From: RGIG3002 sp964449325
Lineage (GTDB): Bacteria > Bacillota > Clostridia > Lachnospirales > Lachnospiraceae
Direction of reading: 5' to 3'
Length of the DNA: 64,000 bases
NCBI GenBank assembly: GCA_964449325.1
Contig: CAYUYJ010000001.1
Coordinates: forward strand, 248,001-312,000
In this document: positions 1-8,382 of the stretch, one piece after another
Position numbering within the stretch: position 1 is the first letter of the stretch
Layout of the letters: each line of letters starts with the position of its first letter
Position numbers and translations under genes: made by a program
The notes under the pieces: generated by a model
What the model saw: the letters and a program-made list of their open reading frames with translations, nothing else
Told to the model about the DNA's origin: nothing
The model's database searches: none

Positions 1-279
1 ATCTGCACCGCTAAAATCAAATCCACCAAATCCGCCGGCACCGCCGCCTTCAAATGCCGCGTGTCCGTACTGATCATACTGGCGTTTTTTCTCCGGATCG
101 GACAAAATTGCATAGGCTTCCGATGCCTCTTTAAATTTCTTTTCTGCCTCTGCGTCTCCGGGATTCATATCGGGATGATATTTCTTGGCAAGAGTTCTGT
201 ATGCCTTTTTTATTGCAGCTTCATCTGCATTTTTATCTACACCGAGCACCTCATAATAGTCTCGTTTTTGTTCTGCCAT
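1..279 (-). CDS. dnaJ: Chaperone protein DnaJ, N-terminal part (runs off the window)
   Basis: Co-chaperone that stimulates DnaK ATPase activity and delivers unfolded clients. Only the first 93 codons are present and the frame is open to base 1. The protein begins MAEQKRDYYEVLGV, and the J-domain HPD motif is visible (KYHPDMNPGD, about residues 35-44). The Gly/Phe-rich linker follows and is cut by the window edge. The gene is last in the visible hrcA-grpE-dnaK-dnaJ order and is separated from dnaK by about 150 bp that hold a terminator-like hairpin. The start at 279 is preceded by a GGAGG-type site. Partial because of the window, not because of mutation. Confidence 0.96.
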   Translation of the reverse strand, partial: MAEQKRDYYEVLGVDKNADEAAIKKAYRTLAKKYHPDMNPGDAEAEKKFKEASEAYAILSDPEKKRQYDQYGHAAFEGGGAGGFGGFDFSGAD

Positions 280-359
280 ATAAACCTCCAATTGCCAATA
301 CCCGCAAAACCGGGCTTTGGCACAAATATTGCCCATTAATTTCTGTTTTTCAATCACCG

Positions 360-392
360 AAAAGGGTTTATAGCACTGCTAAAAACCCTTTT
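360..392 (-). terminator. Hairpin with T-run between dnaK and dnaJ
   Basis: A perfect 10-bp stem (AAAAGGGTTT, 360-369, with AAACCCTTTT, 383-392) has an inner TAGCA/GCTA pairing. Read on the minus strand it ends in TTTT. It looks like an intrinsic terminator or partial terminator that would lower dnaJ relative to dnaK. The promoter of dnaJ is not evident, so read-through is likely. Confidence 0.65.
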
Positions 393-428
393 CTTTTATA
401 TCCGTTTCGTATGATTGCTTCTTTCAGC

Positions 429-2306
429 CTATACCTCTCTGTAGTCACCGTCTACTACATCATCTGCTGCACCTGCATTCATATCCGGGCCTGCCTGACC
501 GCCCATATTGCTCATATCCGGTCCTGCAGCTCCTGCTGCACCCTGCATATTTTCATACATCTTGGTGAAAAGTGCCTGCGCGCCTGTCATCAGTTTTTCT
601 TTTGCAGCTTTTAATTCGTCTAATTCAGAATCAGACATTTCTTTATCTTTCGTTCTTTCCAGAATTTCTTTCAATGCATTCAAATCAGCTTCTACATTTG
701 CCTTTTCACCTGCATCAATCTTATCTCCAACTTCGCCTAAAGCTTTTTCGGTCTGGAATACAAAGGAATCTGCTTCATTTCTTGTGTCAATAGCTTCTTT
801 TCTCTTCTTATCCTGTGCTTCATACTCAGCTGCTTCTTTTACTGCTCTGTCAATTTCATCATCCGACATACTGGAGCCTGCTGTAATAGTAATGTGCTGT
901 TCTTTTCCTGTTCCTAAATCTTTTGCAGATACGTTTACAATACCGTTTGCATCAATATCGAAAGTAACTTCAATCTGCGGAACACCACGCATTGCCGGCG
1001 GAATACCATCCAGTCTGAACTGTCCGAGGGACTTGTTATCTTTCGCAAACTGTCTTTCACCCTGTACAACGTTGATATCAACGGCTGTCTGGTTATCTGC
1101 TGCAGTAGAGAAAATCTGGCTCTTCTTTGTAGGAATGGTTGTATTTCTCTCAATTAATCTTGTTGCAATACCGCCCATGGTTTCAATAGAAAGTGAAAGC
1201 GGAGTAACATCCAAAAGTAAGATTTCACCGGCACCGGCATCGCCTGCCAGTTTACCACCCTGAATGGAAGCACCGATTGCAACACATTCATCCGGGTTCA
1301 AGGTCTTGCTCGGTTCGTGTCCGGTCAAGGCTTTTACTTTATCCTGTACTGCCGGAATACGTGTAGAACCACCTACCAGCAATACTTTGGAAAGTTCGGA
1401 AGCGGTAAGACCTGCATCCTTTAATGCGTTCTGTACCGGAATTGCTGTTCTTTCTACTAAGTCATGTGTTAATTCATCAAATTTTGCTCTTGTAAGGTTC
1501 ATGTCAAAGTGTTTCGGACCTTCAGCTGTAGCTGTGATGAACGGTAAGTTAATATTTGTTGTTGTAGCAGAAGACAATTCCTTCTTTGCCTTTTCTGCTG
1601 CTTCTTTTAATCTCTGTAAAGCCATCTTATCGTTGGATAAGTCCACGCCTTCTGCTTTTTTGAATTCTGCCAACATCCAATCCGTAATCTTCTGGTCAAA
1701 GTCATCACCACCAAGTCTGTTATCACCGGAGGTAGCAAGTACTTCGATAACGCCTTCACCGATTTCGATAATGGAAACATCGAAAGTACCACCACCTAAA
1801 TCGTATACCATAATTTTCTGTTCTTTTTCGTTATCAAGGCCATAAGCCAGCGCTGCTGCCGTAGGCTCATTGATAATACGTTTTACATCCAGACCAGCGA
1901 TTTTTCCGGCATCCTTTGTTGCCTGACGCTGTGCATCATTGAAGTATGCTGGAACCGTAATAACTGCTTCTGTTACTTTTTCTCCCAAATAGTTTTCAGC
2001 ATCTGCTTTTAATTTCTGAAGAATCATAGCAGAAATCTGCTGCGGAGAATATTTCTTGTCATCGATGGTACGTCCGCGGTCTGTACCCATATCACGTTTG
2101 ATGGATGAAATGGTCTTTTCCGCATTGGTAACTGCCTGACGTTTTGCAGGTTCACCGACTAATCTTTCTCCTGTTTTTGTGAAAGCAACAACGGACGGTG
2201 TAGTTCTTGCGCCTTCTGTATTAGCAATAACGGTAGGCTTACCACCTTCCATAACTGCTACACAACTGTTTGTTGTACCTAAGTCAATACCGATAATTTT
2301 TCCCAT
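429..2306 (-). CDS. dnaK: Molecular chaperone DnaK (Hsp70)
   Basis: ATP-dependent cytosolic chaperone. At 625 aa it has the usual length. The nucleotide-binding domain opens with GKIIGIDLGTTNSCVAV and holds the Hsp70 phosphate-loop signatures (DLGGGTFDVSI near residue 165, VLLVGGSTRIPAVQ near 310). The substrate-binding domain follows the DVTPLSL linker region, then the helical lid and a flexible Gly/Met-rich tail ending VVDGDYREV. The start at 2306 (MGKIIGID) is chosen over an ATG ten codons upstream because an AGGAGG site lies directly before it and the family begins there. It sits between grpE and dnaJ in the CIRCE-controlled operon. Confidence 0.99.
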   Translation of the reverse strand: MGKIIGIDLGTTNSCVAVMEGGKPTVIANTEGARTTPSVVAFTKTGERLVGEPAKRQAVTNAEKTISSIKRDMGTDRGRTIDDKKYSPQQISAMILQKLKADAENYLGEKVTEAVITVPAYFNDAQRQATKDAGKIAGLDVKRIINEPTAAALAYGLDNEKEQKIMVYDLGGGTFDVSIIEIGEGVIEVLATSGDNRLGGDDFDQKITDWMLAEFKKAEGVDLSNDKMALQRLKEAAEKAKKELSSATTTNINLPFITATAEGPKHFDMNLTRAKFDELTHDLVERTAIPVQNALKDAGLTASELSKVLLVGGSTRIPAVQDKVKALTGHEPSKTLNPDECVAIGASIQGGKLAGDAGAGEILLLDVTPLSLSIETMGGIATRLIERNTTIPTKKSQIFSTAADNQTAVDINVVQGERQFAKDNKSLGQFRLDGIPPAMRGVPQIEVTFDIDANGIVNVSAKDLGTGKEQHITITAGSSMSDDEIDRAVKEAAEYEAQDKKRKEAIDTRNEADSFVFQTEKALGEVGDKIDAGEKANVEADLNALKEILERTKDKEMSDSELDELKAAKEKLMTGAQALFTKMYENMQGAAGAAGPDMSNMGGQAGPDMNAGAADDVVDGDYREV

Positions 2307-2391
2307 GATTTTTTCCTCCTGATATATTGAAAACATGTTTATTAAAAATTATTTTTACCATAATTATTAGAGATGAATGTTTCACATTCTT

Positions 2392-3078
2392 TTATGATAC
2401 AACCGCAACCATGCTGTGTCTTACGACTGTGTCACGGTACATATAACCTTTTTGCAGTTCCTGTGCCACTACTCCGGATTCATATTCCTCACTCTCCACC
2501 TGCATAACCGCATTGTGGAATTCGGGATTAAATTCCTGTCCGACTGCCTCAATCGGTTTTACGCCGATATTCTCAAGTTCAGTCATAAGCTGCTTGTAAA
2601 TCATATTCATACCATCTGCAAAACCGCTTCCCTTTTCGTCCTCCGGAATGGTAGCAAGCCCTCTTTCAAAATTGTCTACTACCGGAAGTATTTTTTCTAT
2701 CACACTCTTTGCTCCGGTTTCAAACATCTGGGTTTTTTCTTTTTCCGTACGTTTCCGAAAATTATCAAACTCTGCCATCTGACGTTTTACCCTGTCTTCC
2801 AGCTCGTCAATTTTCTCTCTGAAAGCGTCCTGCTTTTTATCTGCCTTAGCTTTCTTTTTCTCCGCACGCTTTTCTGCGATGCTTTTTCCTTCTTTTTCTT
2901 CTTCGGAATCCTCTTCTTCGGTTTCCTCCGCTTCCTTTGCGTCGGCATTTTCAGTCTTTTCATTCTCTGCGGCTTCGGCTTCCTCTGCTTCTTTTTTCTC
3001 TTCAGCAGTTTCTTCCAAATCCTCCAGAATTTCTTCTAAAATTTCTTTTTCTTTATCCTGATCCGGCACGTTACTCAT
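2392..3078 (-). CDS. grpE: Nucleotide exchange factor GrpE
   Basis: Exchanges ADP for ATP on DnaK. 228 aa, longer than average because of an N-terminal acidic and lysine-rich extension of about 70 residues (repeated E/A/K), predicted coiled coil or disordered. The conserved GrpE core follows: a long helix with MAEFDNFRKRTEKEK, then DNFERGL, and the C-terminal beta domain with GQEFNPEFHNAVM and VAQELQKGYMYRDTVVRHSMV. It lies 5 bp from the hrcA stop and 85 bp upstream of dnaK, so it is co-transcribed with both. Confidence 0.98.
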   Translation of the reverse strand: MSNVPDQDKEKEILEEILEDLEETAEEKKEAEEAEAAENEKTENADAKEAEETEEEDSEEEKEGKSIAEKRAEKKKAKADKKQDAFREKIDELEDRVKRQMAEFDNFRKRTEKEKTQMFETGAKSVIEKILPVVDNFERGLATIPEDEKGSGFADGMNMIYKQLMTELENIGVKPIEAVGQEFNPEFHNAVMQVESEEYESGVVAQELQKGYMYRDTVVRHSMVAVVS

Positions 3079-3083
3079 CCTTT

Positions 3084-4112
3084 CTATTTTTTCTTATATA
3101 AATCATCTAACTGGTGCATAAGAGTTTTGAGCGTTCCCACAACCTTGTCGTAGTCCATACGCTTCGGTCCGATAATGCCTATCGTTCCCTTCATTCCCTC
3201 TTCCAGCTCGTAAGTAGCGGTTACTACGCTGCAGTCCTTCATGGACTGTATCGGTGTTTCATCTCCGATATATACCTGAATGCCGTTTCCGCTGTCATCT
3301 GCAAGTGAATCCTGTACAAGCTCTGTCAGCATCTGTTTTTCTTCAAAGGTATTTATCAGTTCACTTGCCTTTTGTTTATCCGCAAGCTCCGGATATTTCA
3401 GAATATTATTTGTGCCACTTGTATAAATCTCTAAATCTTCATCTGCCTTAATTGCTTCCGCAACCGCATCAATGACTTCGCTTACAATATCACTATGAAT
3501 ACCCGCCTGCTGTTTCATTGCCGAAATCATTCCGAGATTGATTTCCTCCATCGAAAGACCATTCAAATGAGTATTCAGCAAAATATTCAGCTTTAACAGT
3601 GTTTCCTCGTCCAGTTCTTCTTTTACGGAAAGCATGGTATTTTTAATCACATTTCCTTCCACCACGATAACTGCCAAAAGCTGTCTTGCATCCACTCTGG
3701 AAAGCTGAATAAATTTCAGTTTGTTCCGATGTATCTGAGGTGCTGTAATCATTGTTGCATAATTGGTATTTACGGCAAGTACCTTTGCTACCTGTTTCAA
3801 GAGGTGATCCATCTTATCTTCCTTTTCAAGAAGCATCTCCTTCATCTCACCGATTTCCCGCTCTTTATCCTCCATCATCTTATCTACATAAAGTCTGTAG
3901 CCTTTGTCCGATGGAATTCTTCCTGCGGAAGTATGAGGCTGAACGATATATCCTAATTCTTCCAAATCTGCCATTTCATTTCGGATAGTTGCTGAGCTCA
4001 AGTTCAAATCCGTATACTTGGAAATGGTACGACTTCCGACCGGTTCACCGGTCTCTAAGTAATTTCGGATAATGGCCTGCAATATTTTCATTTTTCTTTC
4101 ATCCAACTGCAT
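3084..4112 (-). CDS. hrcA: Heat-inducible transcription repressor HrcA
   Basis: Repressor of class I heat-shock operons; it binds CIRCE and its folding depends on GroEL. The N-terminal winged helix (MQLDERKMKILQAIIRNYLE, then GEPVGSRTISKY and SSATIRNEMADLEELGYI) is followed by the GAF-like HrcA domain. The start is set at 4112 (342 aa): an AGAGGTGG site precedes this ATG, whereas the in-frame ATG at 4142 lies inside the CIRCE element. It is first gene of the operon and should repress itself through the CIRCE at 4136-4162. Confidence 0.98.
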   Translation of the reverse strand: MQLDERKMKILQAIIRNYLETGEPVGSRTISKYTDLNLSSATIRNEMADLEELGYIVQPHTSAGRIPSDKGYRLYVDKMMEDKEREIGEMKEMLLEKEDKMDHLLKQVAKVLAVNTNYATMITAPQIHRNKLKFIQLSRVDARQLLAVIVVEGNVIKNTMLSVKEELDEETLLKLNILLNTHLNGLSMEEINLGMISAMKQQAGIHSDIVSEVIDAVAEAIKADEDLEIYTSGTNNILKYPELADKQKASELINTFEEKQMLTELVQDSLADDSGNGIQVYIGDETPIQSMKDCSVVTATYELEEGMKGTIGIIGPKRMDYDKVVGTLKTLMHQLDDLYKKK

Positions 4113-4135
4113 CCCGCCACCTCTTTTTCCGGTTG

Positions 4136-4162
4136 TTAGCACTCATCCTTTAGGAGTGCTAA
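4136..4162 (-). promoter_or_regulatory. CIRCE operator (HrcA binding site)
   Basis: A perfect match to the CIRCE consensus: TTAGCACTC (4136-4144), 9-nt spacer, GAGTGCTAA (4154-4162). It lies 24 bp upstream of the hrcA start and just downstream of a sigma-A promoter, the normal arrangement for HrcA repression of hrcA-grpE-dnaK-dnaJ. Confidence 0.98.
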
Positions 4163-4176
4163 CACCTTATAGACAT

Positions 4177-4205
4177 AAAATAGCACTTACTTATTTTATT
4201 GTCAA
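4177..4205 (-). promoter_or_regulatory. Sigma-A promoter of the hrcA-grpE-dnaK-dnaJ operon
   Basis: On the minus strand a TTGACA -35 box (4205-4200), a 17-bp spacer and a TATTTT -10 box (4182-4177). The expected start site is near 4170, so CIRCE overlaps the first transcribed bases. Confidence 0.8.
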
Positions 4206-4243
4206 CAATATTTGGAAAATAATTTATTAAAGAAATCTAAAGA

Positions 4244-4279
4244 ATATAAAAGTGCCGTTGTATAACGACACTTTTATAT
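4244..4279 (-). terminator. Intrinsic terminator of the flotillin gene
   Basis: Inverted repeat of 16 bp (ATATAAAAGTG half-sites, one G-U on the minus RNA) with a loop of a few bases, starting 10 bp after the stop codon at 4289. It separates the flotillin gene from the heat-shock promoter. Confidence 0.8.
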
Positions 4280-4288
4280 AGTCTGATT

Positions 4289-5818
4289 CTATTTTTCACT
4301 ATCCCGTATTGCTGCATCCACTGCTGCCGAAGTAACCTGTGCCTTTACATTATCGGCTTCACCATCTATTCCGGTAATGTTAATATTACGGTTTACCTTC
4401 GCATCGTAGGTTCCTGCTTTCACAATTTCAGAAAGGTCAATTCCGACCGTTTCTTTCATGGATTCAAAAAGCTTCGTCATAACTGCAGGTACATTTCCTG
4501 CCACATCACCGACGCCGTTTCCTGCATTGTCTCCTCCACCGATAATTGTAATCTTATCAATCTGCTTAAGCGGTTCGGAAATCTTGCCTGCAATATCCGG
4601 TAATACATTAATAAGCATTTCTGCCATGGCTGCGTTGTTGTATTTCTGGTAAGCTTCTGCTTTCTTCTCCATTGCTTCCGCTTCCGCAATACCCTTTGCC
4701 CGAATCGCCTCTGCCTCTGCTTCACCGACCATACGAATACCGACAGCTTCCTGCTCTTTCGCATATTTCTGTGCTTCCGCTGTTGCTTTCATGGCTTCGG
4801 CTTCTTTTTCACGCTCAAATTTCTCAGCTTCCGCTCTCTTCTGACGTTCGTATAATTCTGCCTCGGACTGCTGCTGGCGGGCAAATTTATCTGCCTCTGC
4901 CTTTTTCTTGATTTCAGCATCCAAAGCTTTTTCGCGTACTTCCGCTTCTCTCTGTTTTAAAACAACCTCTTTTTCCTGCTTTGCGATGCTTGCTTCAGCT
5001 GTTGCAATTTCAATTGTCTTTCTCTGCTCCTGCTCCTGAATGCTGTAAGCTGCATCCGCTTCCGCTTTCTTAGTGTCTTCCTGTTTCTTTAATTCTGCCT
5101 GCTGCAATGCAAGCTCATTGTTTTTCTTCGCAATTTCCCTTGCAGCATTGACACGGGCATCATTTGCCTGCTTATCTGCCTCTGCTTTTGCCACAGCAAT
5201 TTCTTTGTCTGCCTCTGCTTTTGCAATAGCTGCTTTTTTCTTAATCTGAGAAATATTGTCAATACCTAAATCATCAATAACACCGTTACCGTCTGCAAAG
5301 TTCTGTACATTGAAACTGACAATATCAAGTCCCATTGCCGCCAAATCCGGCTCGGCATTTTCCTTCACAAGATTTGCAAACTTCTGACGGTCACTGACCA
5401 TCTCTTCCAGTCTCATACGACCCACGATTTCACGCATGTTACCTTCCAGCACTTCTCTTGCAATACCGGCTATGTACTGGGTATTCTGATTCAAGAAGTT
5501 CTCTGCTGCAAGCGCAAGCTTGGCAGGCTCACTGCTGATTTTAATATTAACGGCAGCATCTACCTGAATGTTAATATAATCCGCGGTAGGTACTGCATTG
5601 GATGTTTTCACATCAATAGCAATCAGCTTAAGACTCAGCTTATCCATACGTTCCAAAAACGGAATCTTAATACTTGCCTTTCCGATAATAACCTTTTTCC
5701 GAAGACCTGAAATAATAAATGCCGTATCCGGCGGTGCTTTCTTGTAGCCTGTTATCACAATAACAAGAATCAACACGATGACTAATGCGAGAATGATTTT
5801 TCCTATAATCGCTCCCAT
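4289..5818 (-). CDS. floT: Flotillin-like SPFH/Band-7 membrane protein
   Basis: Bacterial flotillin, a scaffold of functional membrane microdomains. 509 aa, the same length as Bacillus FloT (YuaG). There is one N-terminal membrane segment (about residues 4-24, IIGKIILALVIVLILVIVIT), then the SPFH domain (about 30-200, AREVLEGNMREIVG region), then a very long Ala/Glu/Lys coiled coil (about 200-400, many AKAEADKE-type repeats), and a C-terminal region with KITIIGGGDNAGN. In Bacillus floT is followed by an NfeD-family gene; none is adjacent here. It is a single-gene unit with its own promoter and terminator. The FloT name is by similarity of architecture; FloA-like roles cannot be excluded. Confidence 0.9.
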   Translation of the reverse strand: MGAIIGKIILALVIVLILVIVITGYKKAPPDTAFIISGLRKKVIIGKASIKIPFLERMDKLSLKLIAIDVKTSNAVPTADYINIQVDAAVNIKISSEPAKLALAAENFLNQNTQYIAGIAREVLEGNMREIVGRMRLEEMVSDRQKFANLVKENAEPDLAAMGLDIVSFNVQNFADGNGVIDDLGIDNISQIKKKAAIAKAEADKEIAVAKAEADKQANDARVNAAREIAKKNNELALQQAELKKQEDTKKAEADAAYSIQEQEQRKTIEIATAEASIAKQEKEVVLKQREAEVREKALDAEIKKKAEADKFARQQQSEAELYERQKRAEAEKFEREKEAEAMKATAEAQKYAKEQEAVGIRMVGEAEAEAIRAKGIAEAEAMEKKAEAYQKYNNAAMAEMLINVLPDIAGKISEPLKQIDKITIIGGGDNAGNGVGDVAGNVPAVMTKLFESMKETVGIDLSEIVKAGTYDAKVNRNINITGIDGEADNVKAQVTSAAVDAAIRDSEK

Positions 5819-5900
5819 GTTCCCCTCCTTATTTCTTATATATTATTATTTTCCGCGTTATAAACCACCGATGTTTTTCGACAATTCTCGCGTATTAATA

Positions 5901-5929
5901 AGTATATAATATATATGAGAAAATTTCAA
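5901..5929 (-). promoter_or_regulatory. Promoter of the flotillin gene
   Basis: On the minus strand TTGAAA (5929-5924), a 17-bp spacer and TATACT (5906-5901). Each box is one mismatch from the sigma-A consensus. It lies about 85 bp upstream of the start at 5818, and no other -35/-10 pair fits better. Confidence 0.65.
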
Positions 5930-5953
5930 ACTTTATTGCCGCCCAGCTCTAAT

Positions 5954-6943
5954 TCACTCTAATTCTTCAATTTTTTTCAGCAACTGAGCTATTAGGGCAT
6001 CTTTTTCCAGCAAAGCTCTATCCTTTTCCTCCAATGCCTTTTCCTGCTCTCGAAGCTCTTCGTCCTTTCCCCGAAGCTCTTCGTCCTTTCTGGATAATTC
6101 CTGCTCCTTCTCATTCATAATTCTCTCTTTTTCGTTCAACCGCTTTGTCTGCTCATCAATAATTTTAACATACTTCTCAAACTCAAGTTCCAAAATTGGT
6201 TCTGTCATTTCCACAACCTCCTTCAACAACTCCTCATTTCTGTAAAAAACCCGTATCAGTGACTTATTCAGCAAGTCTATAATCATATTACGATTATTTT
6301 CACTCAAATATCCACCTTTCACTTCTTCCTCTAACAAAAGTATAAGTTGCTCATAAAAGGAAGTCAATTCTTCTTTTGTTACATGGCATTGCTTTCTTTC
6401 AGGCTGCATCTTCCTTCGAAAACGCAACGGCAAAAATGGTATTAAGACACAGAGATGTTTTGCTCTAATCTCCTCTAACGAATAACTTTGAACCTTCAGC
6501 ACAGGAACCGTGTATTCGTAACTTCCTCCATCCTGAAACTGTATAATGCATTTCAATTTATCCGGGATATTACCATTCTCCTGTAAATATAATACCGCAG
6601 AATGCGGGAATCTCAATCTCCACTCTTTCTTTCCCGTTCCATCCTCTTCTTTTCTTTCGGATTGCTCCGGATAACTTAATGCAATATGAACATCATATTC
6701 AAACATTCGGATTACCATCGTTCCATCATTAGTAATCTCACACTCAAAATGATAAATATCCTGTTTCTCTACCAGTACGGTAATATCCGCACGTATTGAT
6801 GTAATTTCTTTCGTATCCGCCCTTTGTACGGAAAATTCCGTGGCAAGCGGACTGATGGAAGTATTTTTTTCATAGCTTTTTCCATAAATCTCTTTTATTA
6901 AAGGAAAAAGCTGTTCCGGCATAAGAAAGGCTTCCTTTTTCAT
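5954..6943 (-). CDS. PD-(D/E)XK (Rpn/transposase-like) family protein with C-terminal coiled coil
   Basis: A protein of a family abundant in Lachnospiraceae and usually annotated as Rpn-like nuclease, PD-(D/E)XK transposase-like, or hypothetical. The nuclease-like signature is SIRADITVLV followed by YHFECEI (an Asp, then E-x-E spaced as in PD-(D/E)XK). A middle region of about 120 residues follows, then about 75 residues of charged heptad repeats (KERIMNEKEQELSRKDEEL and on), a clear coiled coil. An ATG at 6943 overlaps the stop of a small upstream frame as ATGA; the frame is open to an ATG at 6958. No partner gene or inverted repeat shows that it is mobile. Function unknown; nuclease activity is inference. 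Confidence 0.7.
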   Translation of the reverse strand: MKKEAFLMPEQLFPLIKEIYGKSYEKNTSISPLATEFSVQRADTKEITSIRADITVLVEKQDIYHFECEITNDGTMVIRMFEYDVHIALSYPEQSERKEEDGTGKKEWRLRFPHSAVLYLQENGNIPDKLKCIIQFQDGGSYEYTVPVLKVQSYSLEEIRAKHLCVLIPFLPLRFRRKMQPERKQCHVTKEELTSFYEQLILLLEEEVKGGYLSENNRNMIIDLLNKSLIRVFYRNEELLKEVVEMTEPILELEFEKYVKIIDEQTKRLNEKERIMNEKEQELSRKDEELRGKDEELREQEKALEEKDRALLEKDALIAQLLKKIEELE

Positions 6944-7056
6944 AATCTCATCCCACATAACTGCGCCTCTGTAGACAGTCCTTCCGGCAACCCTTCCGTA
7001 CTTCTTATTTCTTCCAGAAGCTCATGCAAATCGTAGTGCTTTTCTTTTTCATTCAT
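6940..7056 (-). CDS. Small ORF (38 aa) coupled to the PD-(D/E)XK gene, or its frameshifted N-terminus
   Basis: Frame MNEKEKHYDLHELLEEIRS and on, ending LCGMRL, with a GGAGGAG site in front. Its TGA overlaps the ATG at 6943 as ATGA. Two readings fit: a translationally coupled leader peptide, or the true N-terminus of the downstream protein broken by loss of one G in the GGG run at 6952-6954. Adding one G would join AQLCG directly to DEIMKKEAF. A second ATG at 7062 is too close to the ribosome site. Confidence 0.55.
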   Translation of the reverse strand: MNEKEKHYDLHELLEEIRSTEGLPEGLSTEAQLCGMRL

Positions 7057-7391
7057 AAGCATACTCCTCCTTTGTTTTTTTGTGTTTGTAATTAATTCTA
7101 AGGGTTTCATGCGAAAAAAGATTTTTCACTGGAAAAGTTAGAAAATATCAGATACATAACAGAACGTTATGATTAAGAATCATATCATACTACAACCACT
7201 CTTTCAAGCCCAACATTCCAAAAATGATTACAAAATCGTAACAGCTCAGCCATGCCCATTCATAAGTTGTCGTATTGTACACTATGGATAAAAATATTTT
7301 ATGAATTAACTTTGAGGTAGGCCTCTCCTTCTTAATATCCTATAATATTTTTATGTTCCGTTTAAAATAAATAGTTAATCAGGGGTGTCAC
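7057..7391. other. Divergent intergenic region between the coiled-coil gene and the deaminase-like gene
   Basis: 335 bp, AT-rich. I see a TATAAT hexamer at 7341-7346 that could serve the plus-strand gene, with no good -35 at 16-18 bp, and a short GAGG/CCTC palindrome near 7314-7326. No coding frame, RNA structure or repeat stands out. Confidence 0.5.
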
Positions 7392-8339
7392 ATGAACTAT
7401 TCCAAACAGTTTATTACTGCTTTAAAACAAAACGATTTACAAACCCTTCGTTCCATTCCAAAGACAGATTTCCACAATCATTTTGTCCTGGGTGGAAGCA
7501 GAAGCTATATCAAACAAAAAACCGGCTATGACATCCGTCCCATAAAAGAACCGATAAATTCTATGGATGAAATGCATCAATGGAACAGTCAAAATATCGG
7601 GGAGCACTTTGACAGTAAGGATATGCGGAAGCTGTTGATTGAAGCCACTTTTGTGCAGGCAAAGGAGGACGGCATTTCAATTTTGGAAATCGGGGAAGAT
7701 GTCTGGGGGCTTTCCGAATTTTTTTCCAATAACATTGAGGAACTGATTTCTGCTTTTACCGAGACGAACCGGCTTATTGCACCGGAAATAGAACTGCGTT
7801 TGCAGATAGGCTTGTCACGACACTGTGATATAGATTATCTGCTTGGCTGTCTGGAGCCCTTTTGGGGCAGGAAAGAATTTTATTCTATTGATTTATATGG
7901 TGATGAGCTTGCCCAACCTATTGAAAATTTTGTTCCTATTTATCGCAAAGCAAAGGAAAACGGGTTGCGCCTGAAAGCCCACATTGGAGAATGGGGAACG
8001 GCTGATGACATCATAAAAGGAGTAGAGTTGCTGGGACTGGATGAAGTGCAGCACGGAATAGCCGCTGCTTCTTCCAAAGAAACCATGGAATATCTGCGCA
8101 AACACCATATTACCTTGAATATCACTCCAACCAGTAATCTTCTTTTAGGGCGTGTTTCAAGCATGAAAGAGCACCCTATCGCCAAACTTTACCACGAGGG
8201 CGTAGATGTAACGATTAACTCGGACGATATTTTGATGTTTGACAGCGCCGTTTCCAAAGAATATCTTGCCCTTTACCAAAATGAAGTTTTAACCGCAGAA
8301 GAATTAAATGAGATCCGTATCAAGAGTTTACAGAAATAA
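7392..8339 (+). CDS. Adenosine deaminase-like amidohydrolase
   Basis: Metal-dependent hydrolase of the adenosine/AMP deaminase superfamily (TIM barrel, cytosolic), expected to deaminate adenosine or a related purine. Family residues visible: H28-x-H30 (TDFHNHF), H197 with E200 (KAHIGE), H221 (VQHG) and D278-D279 (INSDDILM), covering the zinc ligands and catalytic Glu/Asp. 315 aa, slightly shorter than classical adenosine deaminases (about 330-350), with a shortened C-terminal end. The start has GGGGTG 5 bp upstream. It is monocistronic, with a terminator immediately downstream. The usual serine before DD is kept, but the proline after it is replaced (DDILMF), so the exact substrate is uncertain. 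Confidence 0.88.
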   Translation: MNYSKQFITALKQNDLQTLRSIPKTDFHNHFVLGGSRSYIKQKTGYDIRPIKEPINSMDEMHQWNSQNIGEHFDSKDMRKLLIEATFVQAKEDGISILEIGEDVWGLSEFFSNNIEELISAFTETNRLIAPEIELRLQIGLSRHCDIDYLLGCLEPFWGRKEFYSIDLYGDELAQPIENFVPIYRKAKENGLRLKAHIGEWGTADDIIKGVELLGLDEVQHGIAAASSKETMEYLRKHHITLNITPTSNLLLGRVSSMKEHPIAKLYHEGVDVTINSDDILMFDSAVSKEYLALYQNEVLTAEELNEIRIKSLQK

Positions 8340-8348
8340 GTCCAAGCA

Positions 8349-8375
8349 AAAGCCGGAGCAATCCGCTCCGGCTTT
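8349..8375. terminator. Bidirectional terminator
   Basis: Perfect 11-bp stem AAAGCCGGAGC / GCTCCGGCTTT with a 5-nt loop. It lies between the convergent deaminase-like gene (ends 8339) and the small HTH gene (ends 8383). It has T-rich ends on both strands, so it can end both transcripts. Confidence 0.9.
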
Positions 8376-8382
8376 GGTCACA

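Noticed and set aside
508..1263. Long open frame (251 codons) on the plus strand opposite dnaK
   Set aside because: It is the antisense of a highly conserved gene, has no ribosome site, and its Ser/Phe-rich translation is typical of antisense frames.
2416..3039. 207-codon plus-strand frame opposite grpE
   Set aside because: Phe/Cys/Leu-rich antisense of the acidic Glu/Lys codons of grpE; no start signal.
4113..4142. Upstream ATG at 4142 as the start of hrcA
   Set aside because: It lies within the CIRCE operator and lacks a ribosome site, whereas the ATG at 4112 has AGAGGTGG and matches the family N-terminus.
5954..7056. Insertion sequence around the PD-(D/E)XK (transposase-like) gene
   Set aside because: No terminal inverted repeats, target duplication or second transposition gene is seen; the family is often chromosomal and non-mobile.
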